DNA of 64,000 nucleotides from an uncultured Bdellovibrionales bacterium (GCA_903926205.1 CAIYID010000031.1:62001-126000); one strand, 5' to 3'; numbered from the stretch's first letter, positions 42,467 to 51,871 are shown. The notes: generated from the letters alone by a model not told the origin. Made by a program: numbers and translations.

Positions 42467-43263
42467 AATCAGAGTCGGTGGATGTTTTTGCTTTACACGG
42501 ATTTTTAGGATCCAAAGAAGATTGGAAATCTGTTTTTCATTATCTTCGAGAAGAAAAACCTCGCTGGAAACTCCATGCGATTGATCTTTTTTTAGATTTC
42601 AATCAAACCGCAGAAGCTCAACACTTGAATCCAGCAACTTCGATTTCAACATCAGCTACGCCCATTTCAACAATGGACGATTGGGCTCTGTGCTTTAATT
42701 CCTGGGTTCTAAAAAACACAAGTCAAAGTTCTCGTCGCATTTTAGTTGGCTATTCGATGGGCGGACGATTGGCGCTGCATGCATTGGAAAAGAACCCGAC
42801 CCTTTGGTCCGGAGCCGTTTTTCTTTCAACTAATCCAGGATTATCAACTCCTCAAGAAAAACAAATTCGAATAGATAATGACAAAAATTGGGCGAAAAGA
42901 TTTGCAAATGAGGAGTTTTCTCACGTTCTCGCCGATTGGAATTCACAATCTGTTTTTAAAAATTCTTCAGAGCCCGCACGAAATAGAGAATCTTCAAATT
43001 TAAAAAAAATTGAACAGGCGCTGCTTGATTGGTCCTTGGGGAATCAGAAAAATTTTCGCGAAGTGAAAGATCTTTGGTCGCTTCGACAAGTTTGGGCCGC
43101 AGGAGAAAAAGACACAAAGTTTTCTGAGCTCTTAAAAACCCTCCCAACTTCTGAACAACTTCAAAAATGGGTGATCGAAGAAGTCTCGCACCGCTTACTC
43201 TTTGAAGCTCCCCAAGAAGTTGCTCATTTTATTGTACGAGTGGGCTCTCCAATCATTGGCTGA
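42463..43263 (+). CDS. menH: MenH-type alpha/beta hydrolase (SHCHC synthase)
   Basis: A 266-residue hydrolase with LHGFLGSKEDW, nucleophile GYSMGGRLALHALE and late His in VSHRLLFEAP. GYSMGGR is typical of MenH, which removes pyruvate from SEPHCHC. Position directly after menD (ATGA overlap) supports the call. It carries an unusual Ser/Thr-rich insert (ATSISTSATPISTMDD, ~55-75). Its end overlaps the convergent pip gene by 40 bp. Confidence 0.88.
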   Translation: MKSESVDVFALHGFLGSKEDWKSVFHYLREEKPRWKLHAIDLFLDFNQTAEAQHLNPATSISTSATPISTMDDWALCFNSWVLKNTSQSSRRILVGYSMGGRLALHALEKNPTLWSGAVFLSTNPGLSTPQEKQIRIDNDKNWAKRFANEEFSHVLADWNSQSVFKNSSEPARNRESSNLKKIEQALLDWSLGNQKNFREVKDLWSLRQVWAAGEKDTKFSELLKTLPTSEQLQKWVIEEVSHRLLFEAPQEVAHFIVRVGSPIIG

Positions 43264-44231
43264 TGGACATCATTGGCTGAAGCCTGTCCTCGTCGAAAAC
43301 TATTCGTGGCTGCAATCAAAGCTGAGCGAGTTCCATTTTCGCTGGCCGCGTGCCCGGCGTCTGGAGTAATATGCAAATCAGCCTCAGGCCAAGCTCTGTG
43401 AAGATCCCAGGCACTTCGAATAGGACAAACAACATCGTAGCGTCCCTGCACAATAATTCCCGGTATTTTTCGAATTTTATCAATATTTTCTAAAATGTAA
43501 TTATTGGTTGGAAAAAAAGAATTATTGATAAAGTAATGGCATTCAATTCGTGCAAAAGGAAGCGCGCGAGCAGGGTCTTCCATTTCTTCTATCGCCCCTT
43601 GTTTACTTATTAAGTAGGAGGTGGCCATTTCCCACTGACTCCAAGCTTTAGCCGCAGCAAGGCGAACAACTTCAATTGGACTGGTGAGTCTTTGATAGTA
43701 AGCCTTAATGAAATCATTACGTTCGTCAGGTGGAATATGATTACAATAAGGCTCCCATGCATCGGGAAATATTTGATTTGCTCCCTCTTGATAAAACCAC
43801 TTTATTTCCGAAGGCCGGCAGAGAAAAATTCCACGCAAGATCAATGCCGTGACAGCTTCTGGATGGCAGATTCCGTAGGTGAGTGCCAAAGTTGAACCCC
43901 AACTTCCGCCAAAAACATGCCAACTCTGAATCCCTAAATAAGAGCGCAATTTTTCAATATCTGCAACTAAGTCCCAAGTCGTGTTTTCATTCAACTCAGC
44001 GAAGGGAAGACTCTGCCCACATCCGCGTTGATCAAAAAGAATGATACGATAGAATTGGGGATCAAAGAAACGACGATGATCAGCATTGATTCCACCACCT
44101 GGCCCACCATGAAGAAATACGATGGGATAACCGTTAGGATTTCCAGCTTGCTCATAATATATTTCATGAAGATCAGAAACTTTTAGTCGACCCGTTTGAA
44201 ACGGTTCGATCTCAGGATAAAAATCAAGCAT
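43224..44231 (-). CDS. pip: Proline iminopeptidase
   Basis: A 335-residue S33 peptidase: LHGGPGGG oxyanion loop, FDQRGCGQS, GGSWGSTLAL nucleophile elbow, GRYDVVCP (Asp) and PDAGHAASE (His). It removes N-terminal proline from peptides. No signal peptide, so it acts in the cytoplasm on imported peptides, useful for a protein-consuming predator. The 3' end overlaps menH by 40 bp on the opposite strand. Confidence 0.93.
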   Translation of the reverse strand: MLDFYPEIEPFQTGRLKVSDLHEIYYEQAGNPNGYPIVFLHGGPGGGINADHRRFFDPQFYRIILFDQRGCGQSLPFAELNENTTWDLVADIEKLRSYLGIQSWHVFGGSWGSTLALTYGICHPEAVTALILRGIFLCRPSEIKWFYQEGANQIFPDAWEPYCNHIPPDERNDFIKAYYQRLTSPIEVVRLAAAKAWSQWEMATSYLISKQGAIEEMEDPARALPFARIECHYFINNSFFPTNNYILENIDKIRKIPGIIVQGRYDVVCPIRSAWDLHRAWPEADLHITPDAGHAASENGTRSALIAATNSFRRGQASANDVHQPMIGEPTRTIK

Positions 44232-44285
44232 TTGCTTTCCCCTTTTTGTTCCTTTAGACTTCGTTTATCCAGCATAGGAGATAAA

Positions 44286-44912
44286 ATGTCTACACTTCGA
44301 TATGGCGAAATTTTCGATCACGCTTGGGGACAAATTAAAGACAAGCTGCCATTAGTCGCTGGTTTGACGTTGGTCTATTTTCTTGCGACGAGCGTATTTT
44401 CCTGGATTCCAAGCCTTGGATTATTTATGAGCGGGTTCATTCACGCAGGCTACGTCGTGTGTCTGTTAAAAATTCGCGATAGTAATGAACTCTCATTTAA
44501 TGATTTTTTCTGGCCTTTTTTAGATTTTAATAGGCTCCTGCAAATGGCTCTCTTTTTAATGATTTTTTCTTTCCTGATTGGGTTTGGATTTATCTTATTA
44601 GTTATCCCTGGAATTTACTTAGTTGTCGCTTTGTCTTTAGGAAGTCTTTATTTTGTCACTCGAAAACCAGACGCTATTGAAGCCATCAAGATGTCTCTTC
44701 ATCTAATCAGTAATCATTGGTGGCAAATGTTTGGATTGCTCATTTTGATTTGTTTATTGAACATCGCAGGCGCTATTTGTTTCGGTATAGGCTTATTGCT
44801 TTCAATGCCAATGTCGGTATTTATTTTATTGCGAGCGCTCGATGTTTTAGAAAAATCTTCTGCAGAAGCTCCAAAGACTCAACAGGTCAGTACAGAAAAT
44901 CCAACCTCTTAA
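44286..44912 (+). CDS. Multi-pass membrane protein of unknown function
   Basis: A 208-residue protein with about five or six hydrophobic segments (LVAGLTLVYFLATSVF, MALFLMIFSFLIGFGFILL, MFGLLILICLLNIAGAICF). The pattern GFILLVIPGIYLVVALSLGSLYFV with DAIEAIKMSLHLISNHWWQ resembles a family of small bacterial membrane proteins (DUF975/glycerophosphoryl-diesterase-membrane type) with no assigned role. TAGGAGA lies 5 nt before ATG 44286. It overlaps add by 4 bp at the 3' end. Confidence 0.8.
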   Translation: MSTLRYGEIFDHAWGQIKDKLPLVAGLTLVYFLATSVFSWIPSLGLFMSGFIHAGYVVCLLKIRDSNELSFNDFFWPFLDFNRLLQMALFLMIFSFLIGFGFILLVIPGIYLVVALSLGSLYFVTRKPDAIEAIKMSLHLISNHWWQMFGLLILICLLNIAGAICFGIGLLLSMPMSVFILLRALDVLEKSSAEAPKTQQVSTENPTS

Positions 44913-45937
44913 GAGATCTTCCGTGGCCAATATTTTTGCTTTTGCGCGAGCGGAATAAAGCTAGCACGAGCCGCAATATCATTGCAGTAATCAAACTCTG
45001 CATCAGTGAATTGATAAGTTTGTGCGAGTAAATGATACTCATTTGTTAAATCTATTCCAAAGACACCAGGATCATCGGAATTGATCGTTGTCAGCACTTT
45101 TGCTTCCATTAATTTTCGAAAAGGATGAGCACTCAGACTTGGAACTCCGTTCGTCAGCCAATTACTGGTTGGGCAAAGCTCGAGCGTTATTTTCGAGTCT
45201 ATCACTTCCTGCATAACTTTTGCGTCTCGAATAATTTGTAATCCGTGACCGATACGTTGAGCGCCCAACAGGTGAATCGCATCGCTCACATTTTTGGGAG
45301 ATGTCGGTTGATCGACTTCGCCTGCGTGAATGGTGATTGGAAAGCCATGCCGATGAGCTCTGGAGAAAAGCTGGCTGAAATTATTCGTGGGAAAGCCGGC
45401 CTCATCATCAGCCAAATCGACACCAATCCAGGTGTCTTTGGTATCGACAACAAAGTCCAAGACTTTATCTAATTCAACAAGAGGCTGCGTTCGCTGAAAA
45501 ATACAAATCAGTCCCACCGCAATCGGAAAATGAGCGGCTTTTTCCACTCCTTTTAAAATCGCACGATGAATCTTTTCGTAACTAAGGTCCGAGTGACCTT
45601 GCAGGATATAAGTCGGCGCGTAGCGAAGCTCAAGAAGGCGAATTCCCTCACTGTGGGCATCTTCTATGGCTTCAAAAGTGATGCGAGTCAAAACTTCTTC
45701 TGTTGCTAAAACGGATTGGGTCGCCATAAATTTATTTAAAACCGTGAGCAAATCCTTCATAGGATCAAGAACCAAAAATTTTTGCTTTTGCGCATTAATG
45801 TCTTTTGGAATATCTTGACCCATCTGCTGAGCAAGTTCGATCAAAGTGGAAAAACGCAGCGCACCCTCCAGATGACGATGCAGCTCAACTTTAGGATATT
45901 TGCGCGGATTTTGTATAAATATTTTCATCGATTCCAT
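44909..45937 (-). CDS. add: Adenosine deaminase
   Basis: A 342-residue protein of normal length with the full metal site: KVELHRHLEG, TIHAGEVDQ, RIGHGLQII, ELCPTSNWLTN and TINSDDPGVFG. It deaminates adenosine (or adenine, in the related adenine-deaminase clade) to the hypoxanthine form. CAGGAAG lies upstream of ATG 45937. With apt it forms a purine salvage capacity. Compare the divergent paralogue at 17308 where the SDD motif is altered. Confidence 0.92.
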   Translation of the reverse strand: MESMKIFIQNPRKYPKVELHRHLEGALRFSTLIELAQQMGQDIPKDINAQKQKFLVLDPMKDLLTVLNKFMATQSVLATEEVLTRITFEAIEDAHSEGIRLLELRYAPTYILQGHSDLSYEKIHRAILKGVEKAAHFPIAVGLICIFQRTQPLVELDKVLDFVVDTKDTWIGVDLADDEAGFPTNNFSQLFSRAHRHGFPITIHAGEVDQPTSPKNVSDAIHLLGAQRIGHGLQIIRDAKVMQEVIDSKITLELCPTSNWLTNGVPSLSAHPFRKLMEAKVLTTINSDDPGVFGIDLTNEYHLLAQTYQFTDAEFDYCNDIAARASFIPLAQKQKYWPRKIS

Positions 45938-45967
45938 TTGACCAGCTTCCTGTTCTCAGAGGATAAA
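45938..45967 (+). promoter_or_regulatory. Sigma70-type promoter of the transketolase gene
   Basis: TTGACC at 45938-45943, 18-bp spacer, GATAAA at 45962-45967, 6 nt, then ATG 45974. AGAGGA overlaps the -10, so a short-leader alternative cannot be excluded, but the transcription start predicted from this promoter is at the ATG. Confidence 0.6.
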
Positions 45968-45973
45968 CGTCCT

Positions 45974-48004
45974 ATGACACAACCTCTTTCTTTGCAAACA
46001 AAATTGGCTGGAAACCCCCCTCAAACACCTCAATATTCTCTGGCGATAAAAGGTAAGAGCGGCGAATCCATTTCTTTAGTAGACCCTCGAGCAACGCGTG
46101 CGATGGTGGCCCTCATGGACATGAGTGCGGTCCTTGGTGGTGCCGCTAGCCACTATGGCGGTCCTGCTGCTTTTGCAGAACTTATGTCTGCTTTACATGC
46201 TATCGTTTTTGAAGAAGGTAAGAAAAAATCAATCCCATGGCATCAACTTTACAATTTAGTGAATGATGCTGGTCACTGTGAAAATGGCTTGTACGCTTTG
46301 AAGGCCAATTATGGTTTTGCAGGTCTTGCGCTCAATGATCTAAAAGGCTTTCGTTCCATTACAAGTAAACTCTCAGGACATGCTGAGGCACATCTTTTTC
46401 CTGAAGGAGTCTTGCTCAGCAATGGCCCTCTTGGCTCTGCCTTTCCTCAATCACAAGGTCTGTCATTAGCGGATGCCTTGGCGGGAAAAACACGAGTCAC
46501 GGTAACTGCAATTTCCGATGGAGCAAGCATGGAAGGCGAAGCACGCGAATCCTTTGCCGCCATCCCGGGCCTAGCCAGAATGGGAAAAATGGCTCCTTAT
46601 GTGATGATCATTTCAGATAATAACACCAAACTCACAGGACGAATTGATAAAGATGCTTTTTCAATGGAGCCAACTTTTTCAACTCTTTCTAACTTGGGTT
46701 GGAAAGTGCTCGCCTTGCCTGATGGTCATGATTTGCAAAATTGTTATGATGTTATCTTTGACGCGATCGAAGAGGCACGCGCTAATCCGAAAGTTCCAAT
46801 TGCAGTTCATGCTAAAACAATCAAAGGCATCGGTACTAAAAAAACCGCTGAATCCTCTTCGGGTGGACACGGTTTTCCTTTGAAAAGTCCGACTGAGCTG
46901 AAAGACTTTGTTTCTGAAATTTATGATGGAGAAAAATATCCAGAAGTTTTTGACCAATGGATTTTGGAACTTCTCGAGATTGAAAAACAAATGAAAGCAA
47001 GTTCAGCCGAAACACCAAAATCAACCGATGAAAAAATTCAAAACGGCGTGAGTCATGCTCTGATTCGCGCTCGAAAAGACGGCCTTCCAATTGTGAGTGT
47101 AACTTCGGATTTACCAGGCTCGACAGGCTTAGCGGCTTATCGAAAAGAATTTCCAGGTGATTCTTTCGATATGGGTGTTGCGGAAAGCAACATGGTTTCT
47201 GTGGCCGCAGGCTTTTCGCGTATGGGTTTTATTCCTGTGGTGGACACCTTTGCTCAATTTGGTGTGACGAAAGGGGCTTTGCCTCTCATTATGTCGAGCC
47301 TCTCTGATTCTCCGATGATTTGTGTTTTTTCTCACACAGGCTTTCAAGATGCGGCAGATGGAGCTTCTCACCAAGCTCTCTCTTATTTAGCGATGACTTC
47401 GAGTATTCCAAATTGCGATTTATATTGTCTCACTTGCAGTGAAGAAGCTGATTCATTAGTGACTCAAGCTTTGCATCAATTTGCAGAAGAGAGAAAAGCG
47501 GGAAAAACGCCACGAACCACTATTTTCTTTTTAGGACGAGAAAATTTCCCTAAAACTTATCAGGAGGGTGCAAAATACAAATTGGGCCAAGCTCAAATCA
47601 TCAGCGACAACTCAGACAAATATACAAAAAGTCTTTGCTTGATTGCTTCTGGATCAATGCTTCCTCAGGCCATTTTAGCCAGCCAAGATTTGGCAGCAAA
47701 AAATGTGGGGAGCATTGTTATTAATCCTGGTTCTCACAACCATCCAGATCTTTCAACAATCATGCCCGCCTTGAAAAAAACAAGCGGACGAATGATCGTG
47801 ATCGAGGATCATCAAAAAATCGGCGGTTTATACCATCTTTTGGCCGCAGAGGTTTTAGCTCTGCAATCTGAAGGAAAAGTGGCGTCCCTTGGAGTGGCTG
47901 GAGAGTTCGGGCAAAGTGCCTACAACGCTATTGAACTCTATGCACAACACAAAATGGATGCAAAAAGCATTGTAAAAAGTGCGCTGGAAATCACCGGTCA
48001 TTAG
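45974..48004 (+). CDS. tkt: Transketolase-family enzyme
   Basis: A 676-residue ThDP enzyme: SGHAEAHLFPEGVLLSNGPLGSAF, the ThDP motif SDGASMEGEARE (Ser where GDG usually starts), SDNNTKLTGRIDKD, HAKTIKGIG, DLPGSTGL, GVAESNMVSVAAGFSRMG and FSHTGFQDAADGASHQ. It fits transketolase (two-carbon transfer; supplies erythrose-4-phosphate for aroF). The altered GDG and unusual spacing make it a divergent member. It ends at the bidirectional terminator 48011-48040. Confidence 0.82.
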   Translation: MTQPLSLQTKLAGNPPQTPQYSLAIKGKSGESISLVDPRATRAMVALMDMSAVLGGAASHYGGPAAFAELMSALHAIVFEEGKKKSIPWHQLYNLVNDAGHCENGLYALKANYGFAGLALNDLKGFRSITSKLSGHAEAHLFPEGVLLSNGPLGSAFPQSQGLSLADALAGKTRVTVTAISDGASMEGEARESFAAIPGLARMGKMAPYVMIISDNNTKLTGRIDKDAFSMEPTFSTLSNLGWKVLALPDGHDLQNCYDVIFDAIEEARANPKVPIAVHAKTIKGIGTKKTAESSSGGHGFPLKSPTELKDFVSEIYDGEKYPEVFDQWILELLEIEKQMKASSAETPKSTDEKIQNGVSHALIRARKDGLPIVSVTSDLPGSTGLAAYRKEFPGDSFDMGVAESNMVSVAAGFSRMGFIPVVDTFAQFGVTKGALPLIMSSLSDSPMICVFSHTGFQDAADGASHQALSYLAMTSSIPNCDLYCLTCSEEADSLVTQALHQFAEERKAGKTPRTTIFFLGRENFPKTYQEGAKYKLGQAQIISDNSDKYTKSLCLIASGSMLPQAILASQDLAAKNVGSIVINPGSHNHPDLSTIMPALKKTSGRMIVIEDHQKIGGLYHLLAAEVLALQSEGKVASLGVAGEFGQSAYNAIELYAQHKMDAKSIVKSALEITGH

Positions 48005-48010
48005 GCCACG

Positions 48011-48040
48011 AAAAATTCATTTTCGTTGTAATGAATTTTT
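48011..48040. terminator. Bidirectional terminator between tkt and pcnB
   Basis: Perfect 10-bp inverted repeat AAAAATTCAT / ATGAATTTTT with a 10-nt loop, flanked by A and T runs. It lies between convergent genes ending at 48004 and 48039 and can serve both strands. Confidence 0.75.
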
Positions 48041-49178
48041 AATTCAAGTTCGCTAAAGAATTCTGCCAGAAAGAAAGTTCTTCTGGTGGAAGGCTTAATT
48101 CCATGCGTGCAATACGAATGGCATAGTGAAGACTTTCTTGGGATAAAAAGGAAGCCTGTCTACGTAGCCCTCGTTTTTTGAAAGCTTCAATTTTTGGAAG
48201 TGAATGTGCCATCTCGATGATTTGCAAAACCTCAACCGTTTCTGCCTTAAACATTCCAAGCTCATCTTTCATGAACTTATCCCGTTTGTTCTCCAGAAGA
48301 GGATCACCCTGAAGTGCAGAATTAAAAGCCAGAACAACTGGTAAATAAATTTCAATAGGGTTTTTATTATTCCAAGTGATCTCTTCCATTCGATGCATGT
48401 AATTAATGAAAATATCGCGTTGATCAAGTTGGTCCCAAACCGCTTTTAACGAAGGCAAGAGGTGTTCCATTAAATTCAAATCATAGAGCTCGCACAAAGA
48501 AGGAACATGGTCATTGTGTCGCAAAAATTTGAGATACTCTTCTCGCCGACGAGGTAGTGCCGACTTCGCCACTTCTGCAGAAGTTTCTTTAATCGCTGCG
48601 CGAAAAGTTGATTCAATGGTAAAATTCAATTTATGAGCCAGGCGCACAGCGCGAAGACTTCGAATAGCATCTTCTATAATGCGCGTTTTCGGATCACCAA
48701 TCATGCGAATCATTCGAGCTTCAATATCAGAAATCCCGTGAGCATAATCAATCAACTCATCTTCAATAGGATCGTAAAATAAGGCATTGATGGTAAAATC
48801 TCGACGAAGAGCATCTTCTTCTGGTGTTCCAAAAAAATTATCTCCAACAGGTTGTTCTTCTTCGTCCATGAAGTCCTCTGGACGACTGCCTCGGCGAAAA
48901 GTTGCAATTTCAAATTGCTGATCGCCACGTTTTGCGAGCACAAGTCGAAATCGTCGTCCGATAACATAACTTCCCCAAACACGCTTGCGAACTTCATTGG
49001 GTAGTGCATTCGTGGCAATATCGTAATCTTTTGGATTGATTCCCACGAGCAAATCACGCACGCAACCACCCACAAGGTATGTCATGTGTCCTGCTTTTTG
49101 AAGGCGTTCAACAATTTCTATCGCTTGCCGATCAATCCAAGTTGCGTGCAAGCGAGGTTTCTGCTTTATTTCCACCAT
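48039..49178 (-). CDS. pcnB: Poly(A) polymerase / CCA-type nucleotidyltransferase (PcnB-like)
   Basis: A 379-residue class II nucleotidyltransferase: LVGGCVRDLLVGINPKDYDIATNA with the catalytic DYD, GRRFRLVLAKRG, ALRRDFTINALFYDP, IRMIGDPKTRIIEDAIRSLRAVRLA and a C-terminal helical part (LPRRREEYLKFL). The GRRFRL and RRREE features favour PcnB (RNA 3' polyadenylation) over the tRNA CCA enzyme. Its start codon overlaps that of the divergent hydrolase. No Shine-Dalgarno is evident. Confidence 0.88.
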   Translation of the reverse strand: MVEIKQKPRLHATWIDRQAIEIVERLQKAGHMTYLVGGCVRDLLVGINPKDYDIATNALPNEVRKRVWGSYVIGRRFRLVLAKRGDQQFEIATFRRGSRPEDFMDEEEQPVGDNFFGTPEEDALRRDFTINALFYDPIEDELIDYAHGISDIEARMIRMIGDPKTRIIEDAIRSLRAVRLAHKLNFTIESTFRAAIKETSAEVAKSALPRRREEYLKFLRHNDHVPSLCELYDLNLMEHLLPSLKAVWDQLDQRDIFINYMHRMEEITWNNKNPIEIYLPVVLAFNSALQGDPLLENKRDKFMKDELGMFKAETVEVLQIIEMAHSLPKIEAFKKRGLRRQASFLSQESLHYAIRIARMELSLPPEELSFWQNSLANLN

Positions 49179-49998
49179 GGTGAGTACAACATCATACCTC
49201 GAGCGTTTTAATTATCAACTAGCTGGTCCCGAACAAGGGCGCAAATGGATATTTTTACACGGATTGATGGGTTATGGCTCTAATTGGCGAAAAATAATTT
49301 CCCAAATGCCTACCGAACGTACACTGACTTTTGACCAAAGAGGCCACGGACGATCTTGGAAACCCCTGACGGGCTACTCTTCTGAAGATTATGCTGATGA
49401 TTTATTCTTGATTGCTCAAGAATTAGGCTGGAGTAATTTCATTTTAGTTGGTCATTCGATGGGCGGCAGAAATGCCCTCAGTTTTGCCCACAAATATCCA
49501 GAACTAGTCAGCAAGCTAGTGATTGAGGACATCGGTCCTGATTCTTCCCCGAAGGCCTTCGATGACTATCAAAATCTATTGAAATCCGTTCCAACTCCAT
49601 TCAAATCAAAACTAGCGGCCAAGGAGTTCTTTTTGAATCAGTGGCCCAAGCTCGGAGTAGTGCATGAAAATGCCATAACTTTGGGGCAATATCTTTATTC
49701 AAACCTTGAAGACAAATCTGGGGACCAAGTGGATTGGCGCTTCTCAAAAGAAGCAATTCTTGCCTCCGTTGAACTAGGCAGAGTTAAAAATGCTTGGAAA
49801 GAATTGAGCGACTTAATGATTCCTGCACTGATTATTCGTGGAGAAAACTCGAAAGAGTTATCCAAAGATGTTTTCAAAAAGATGTTGGCTATAAATTCAA
49901 TGCTGAGCGGAATTGAAATTACTAACGCGGGGCATTGGGTTCACGCTGAGAAGTCCAAAGATTTTGTTCAAGCAATCCTCGAGTTCGCGAATCGTTGA
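49177..49998 (+). CDS. Alpha/beta hydrolase (YbfF-like esterase)
   Basis: A 273-residue hydrolase: FLHGLMGYGSNWRKI, FDQRGHGRSW, nucleophile GHSMGGRNAL, VIEDIGPDSSP after the cap start, RGENSK and NAGHWVHAE (catalytic His). LVIEDIGP is typical of the YbfF esterase group. ATG 49177 or GTG 49180 is the start; the ATG shares two bases with the pcnB ATG on the other strand. Cytoplasmic; substrate unknown. Confidence 0.87.
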   Translation: MVSTTSYLERFNYQLAGPEQGRKWIFLHGLMGYGSNWRKIISQMPTERTLTFDQRGHGRSWKPLTGYSSEDYADDLFLIAQELGWSNFILVGHSMGGRNALSFAHKYPELVSKLVIEDIGPDSSPKAFDDYQNLLKSVPTPFKSKLAAKEFFLNQWPKLGVVHENAITLGQYLYSNLEDKSGDQVDWRFSKEAILASVELGRVKNAWKELSDLMIPALIIRGENSKELSKDVFKKMLAINSMLSGIEITNAGHWVHAEKSKDFVQAILEFANR

Positions 49999-50015
49999 GC
50001 CAGAGTGATGCCTTT

Positions 50016-50045
50016 TTGACTTTTGCCGTCAACGTGCATTAGGTT
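50016..50045 (+). promoter_or_regulatory. Possible leaderless promoter of the RNA helicase gene
   Basis: TTGACT at 50016-50021, 18-bp spacer, TAGGTT at 50040-50045, 6 nt, ATG 50052. The -35 is good and the -10 poor. Spacing is identical to the tkt and 14012 promoters. Confidence 0.4.
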
Positions 50046-50051
50046 GACCCA

Positions 50052-51809
50052 ATGAACTTAAAATTTTCTGAGCTCCAACTTGATCCAAGATTATTCTCTG
50101 CCACTGAAAAAATGGGTTACCAAGATTGTACGCCAATTCAAACCGCAGTAATTCCCCATGTCTTAGCAGGCAAAGATATTTCTGGCTTAGCACAAACTGG
50201 AACCGGAAAAACAGCTGCGTTTTTGATTCCGCTGATGAATCGAATTTTGACCGGCAATTTTCAGGATTGGGCTCAAAGTAATTTTATTTTGATTCTGGTT
50301 CCTACGCGCGAATTAGCCGAACAAGTTTATGAAAACATCCAAAAACTGGGCGAGTCCACCGGTCTAACAGGTATCGCCGTTTATGGTGGAACTGGCTATG
50401 ACAAGCAAAAAGATGCTTTTCGTAAGAATGTAGATTTCGTGGTCGCAACGCCTGGCCGTCTGATTGATCTTTATAAAGATAATTGTGTGGATTTAAAACA
50501 AGTGCGCGCCATAGTTTTTGATGAAGCCGATCGCATGTTCGATATGGGCTTCAAAGACGACATGAAATACATTTTGCAAAGAGTGCCTCGAGATCGACAG
50601 TTCTTGGTCTTCAGTGCCACTTTGAATTTTGATGTGCTCAACACAGCTTATCAATTTGGGGCAGAGCCAGTTGAAATCGATGTGAGTCGAGATCAAGCAA
50701 AAGCCGAAAATGTGAAAGATTTTATCTTTCATTGTGGCCACGATGAAAAACCTTCTTACCTGCTCTCAATTTTGAAAAAGCACAATCCTCGGCAAGTGAT
50801 TATTTTTAGTAATTTTAAATTTAATGTGGAGCGAATCGCTTCTTTTTTATCTCAGAATGCCATTCCCGCCATGGGGATTTCTAGCTTGCTAACACAAGCT
50901 CAGCGAAATCGTGTGATCGAGCTTTTCAAAGCAGAAAATGAAAAGAATATTTTGGTAGCAACCGATGTGGCCGCTCGTGGTTTAGATATCAAGGGTGTGG
51001 ACATGATCATCAATTATGAACTTCCCAATGAGGCGGAGTCTTATGTTCATCGAATTGGTCGAACCGGCCGCGCTGGAGCAGAAGGTAAAGCCTTCTCTTT
51101 AGTTTGCGACCGAGACATCGAGTCTTTGGCTCGTGTTGAAGATTATTTGAAACACAAATTGGAGTCTGCATGGCTGGAAGATGCAGAGTTAATTAAAGAA
51201 TTTAGTCCGTTTCCAAGAGAAGATTTAACTCCTGGTCGATCAGTAGAGCCCGGCGGAGATCGCCCCGCTCCTCGTGAATACCGACCTCGCAGTGGAGGAC
51301 CTGGCGGACGTGATGGTCGCGGGCGTGACGGTGCTCGTGGTGAACGAAGCAGTCGCGGACCCGGTGGCGATCGAAATGATCGCAGCGAACGACGTCCTCG
51401 ACATGGACAAGGCGGAGGATATCAACGCCCTTCAGACAGAGCGGCCGCGGGAGCTGATTCTCCAGAAAATCAACGACATCAACCACCAAAAGATTCTCGT
51501 CGTGGACAAGAAGACGGACGTACAACTCAAAGTTCGAATCAGAAAACCGCAACAGGGTCAACTCGCTACCAGGGCACTTCAGCAAAAGAAGGTACGCAAA
51601 ATTCAAGGCATACCAATGGCACAGGAAAAGGACGACCCACACCGCGAACCGCTCACCGAAAAGGACCTCATTCAGAGGTGAAATCAGGTTATCGTCGACC
51701 AAGTCCGACGAACGTTGCCGCTAAATCTGGAACCGCTTCTGCTGGACAAAAAGTGGCCGGCTTTTTCAAAAAGCTTTTTGGTGGCGGTGGAAAAACTAAA
51801 CAGAAATAA
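50052..51809 (+). CDS. DEAD-box RNA helicase with Arg/Gly-rich tail
   Basis: A 585-residue helicase. The core (~1-370) has the Q motif (DCTPIQ), AQTGTGKTAA, PTRELAEQ, TPGRL, DEAD, SAT, ATDVAARGLDI and HRIGRTGRAG, all intact. The tail (~395-585) is low-complexity and basic (SGGPGGRDGRGRDGA) and ends in a short KKLFGGGGK segment, as in RhlE/CsdA-like helicases. It unwinds RNA in ribosome assembly and decay. The biased tail creates long open frames on both strands that are not genes. Confidence 0.93.
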   Translation: MNLKFSELQLDPRLFSATEKMGYQDCTPIQTAVIPHVLAGKDISGLAQTGTGKTAAFLIPLMNRILTGNFQDWAQSNFILILVPTRELAEQVYENIQKLGESTGLTGIAVYGGTGYDKQKDAFRKNVDFVVATPGRLIDLYKDNCVDLKQVRAIVFDEADRMFDMGFKDDMKYILQRVPRDRQFLVFSATLNFDVLNTAYQFGAEPVEIDVSRDQAKAENVKDFIFHCGHDEKPSYLLSILKKHNPRQVIIFSNFKFNVERIASFLSQNAIPAMGISSLLTQAQRNRVIELFKAENEKNILVATDVAARGLDIKGVDMIINYELPNEAESYVHRIGRTGRAGAEGKAFSLVCDRDIESLARVEDYLKHKLESAWLEDAELIKEFSPFPREDLTPGRSVEPGGDRPAPREYRPRSGGPGGRDGRGRDGARGERSSRGPGGDRNDRSERRPRHGQGGGYQRPSDRAAAGADSPENQRHQPPKDSRRGQEDGRTTQSSNQKTATGSTRYQGTSAKEGTQNSRHTNGTGKGRPTPRTAHRKGPHSEVKSGYRRPSPTNVAAKSGTASAGQKVAGFFKKLFGGGGKTKQK

Positions 51810-51842
51810 TTTTAGATCTCCCTCAGCTCCGCTGATCTAAAA
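51810..51842. terminator. Inverted repeat, likely bidirectional terminator
   Basis: TTTTAGATC (51810-51818) and GATCTAAAA (51834-51842) form a perfect 9-bp stem with a 15-nt loop, between the convergent helicase and the secreted protein gene. A T run follows at about 51854. Confidence 0.6.
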
Positions 51843-51871
51843 TAGATCAATTAAGATTTTTTGAAAGAGTC

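Noticed and set aside
51202-51702. Long open frames on the minus strand and in another plus frame over the helicase tail
   Set aside because: They arise from the Arg/Gly-rich low-complexity tail of the helicase, which has strong motifs and reads through to its own stop; no ribosome binding site or family pattern in the other frames.
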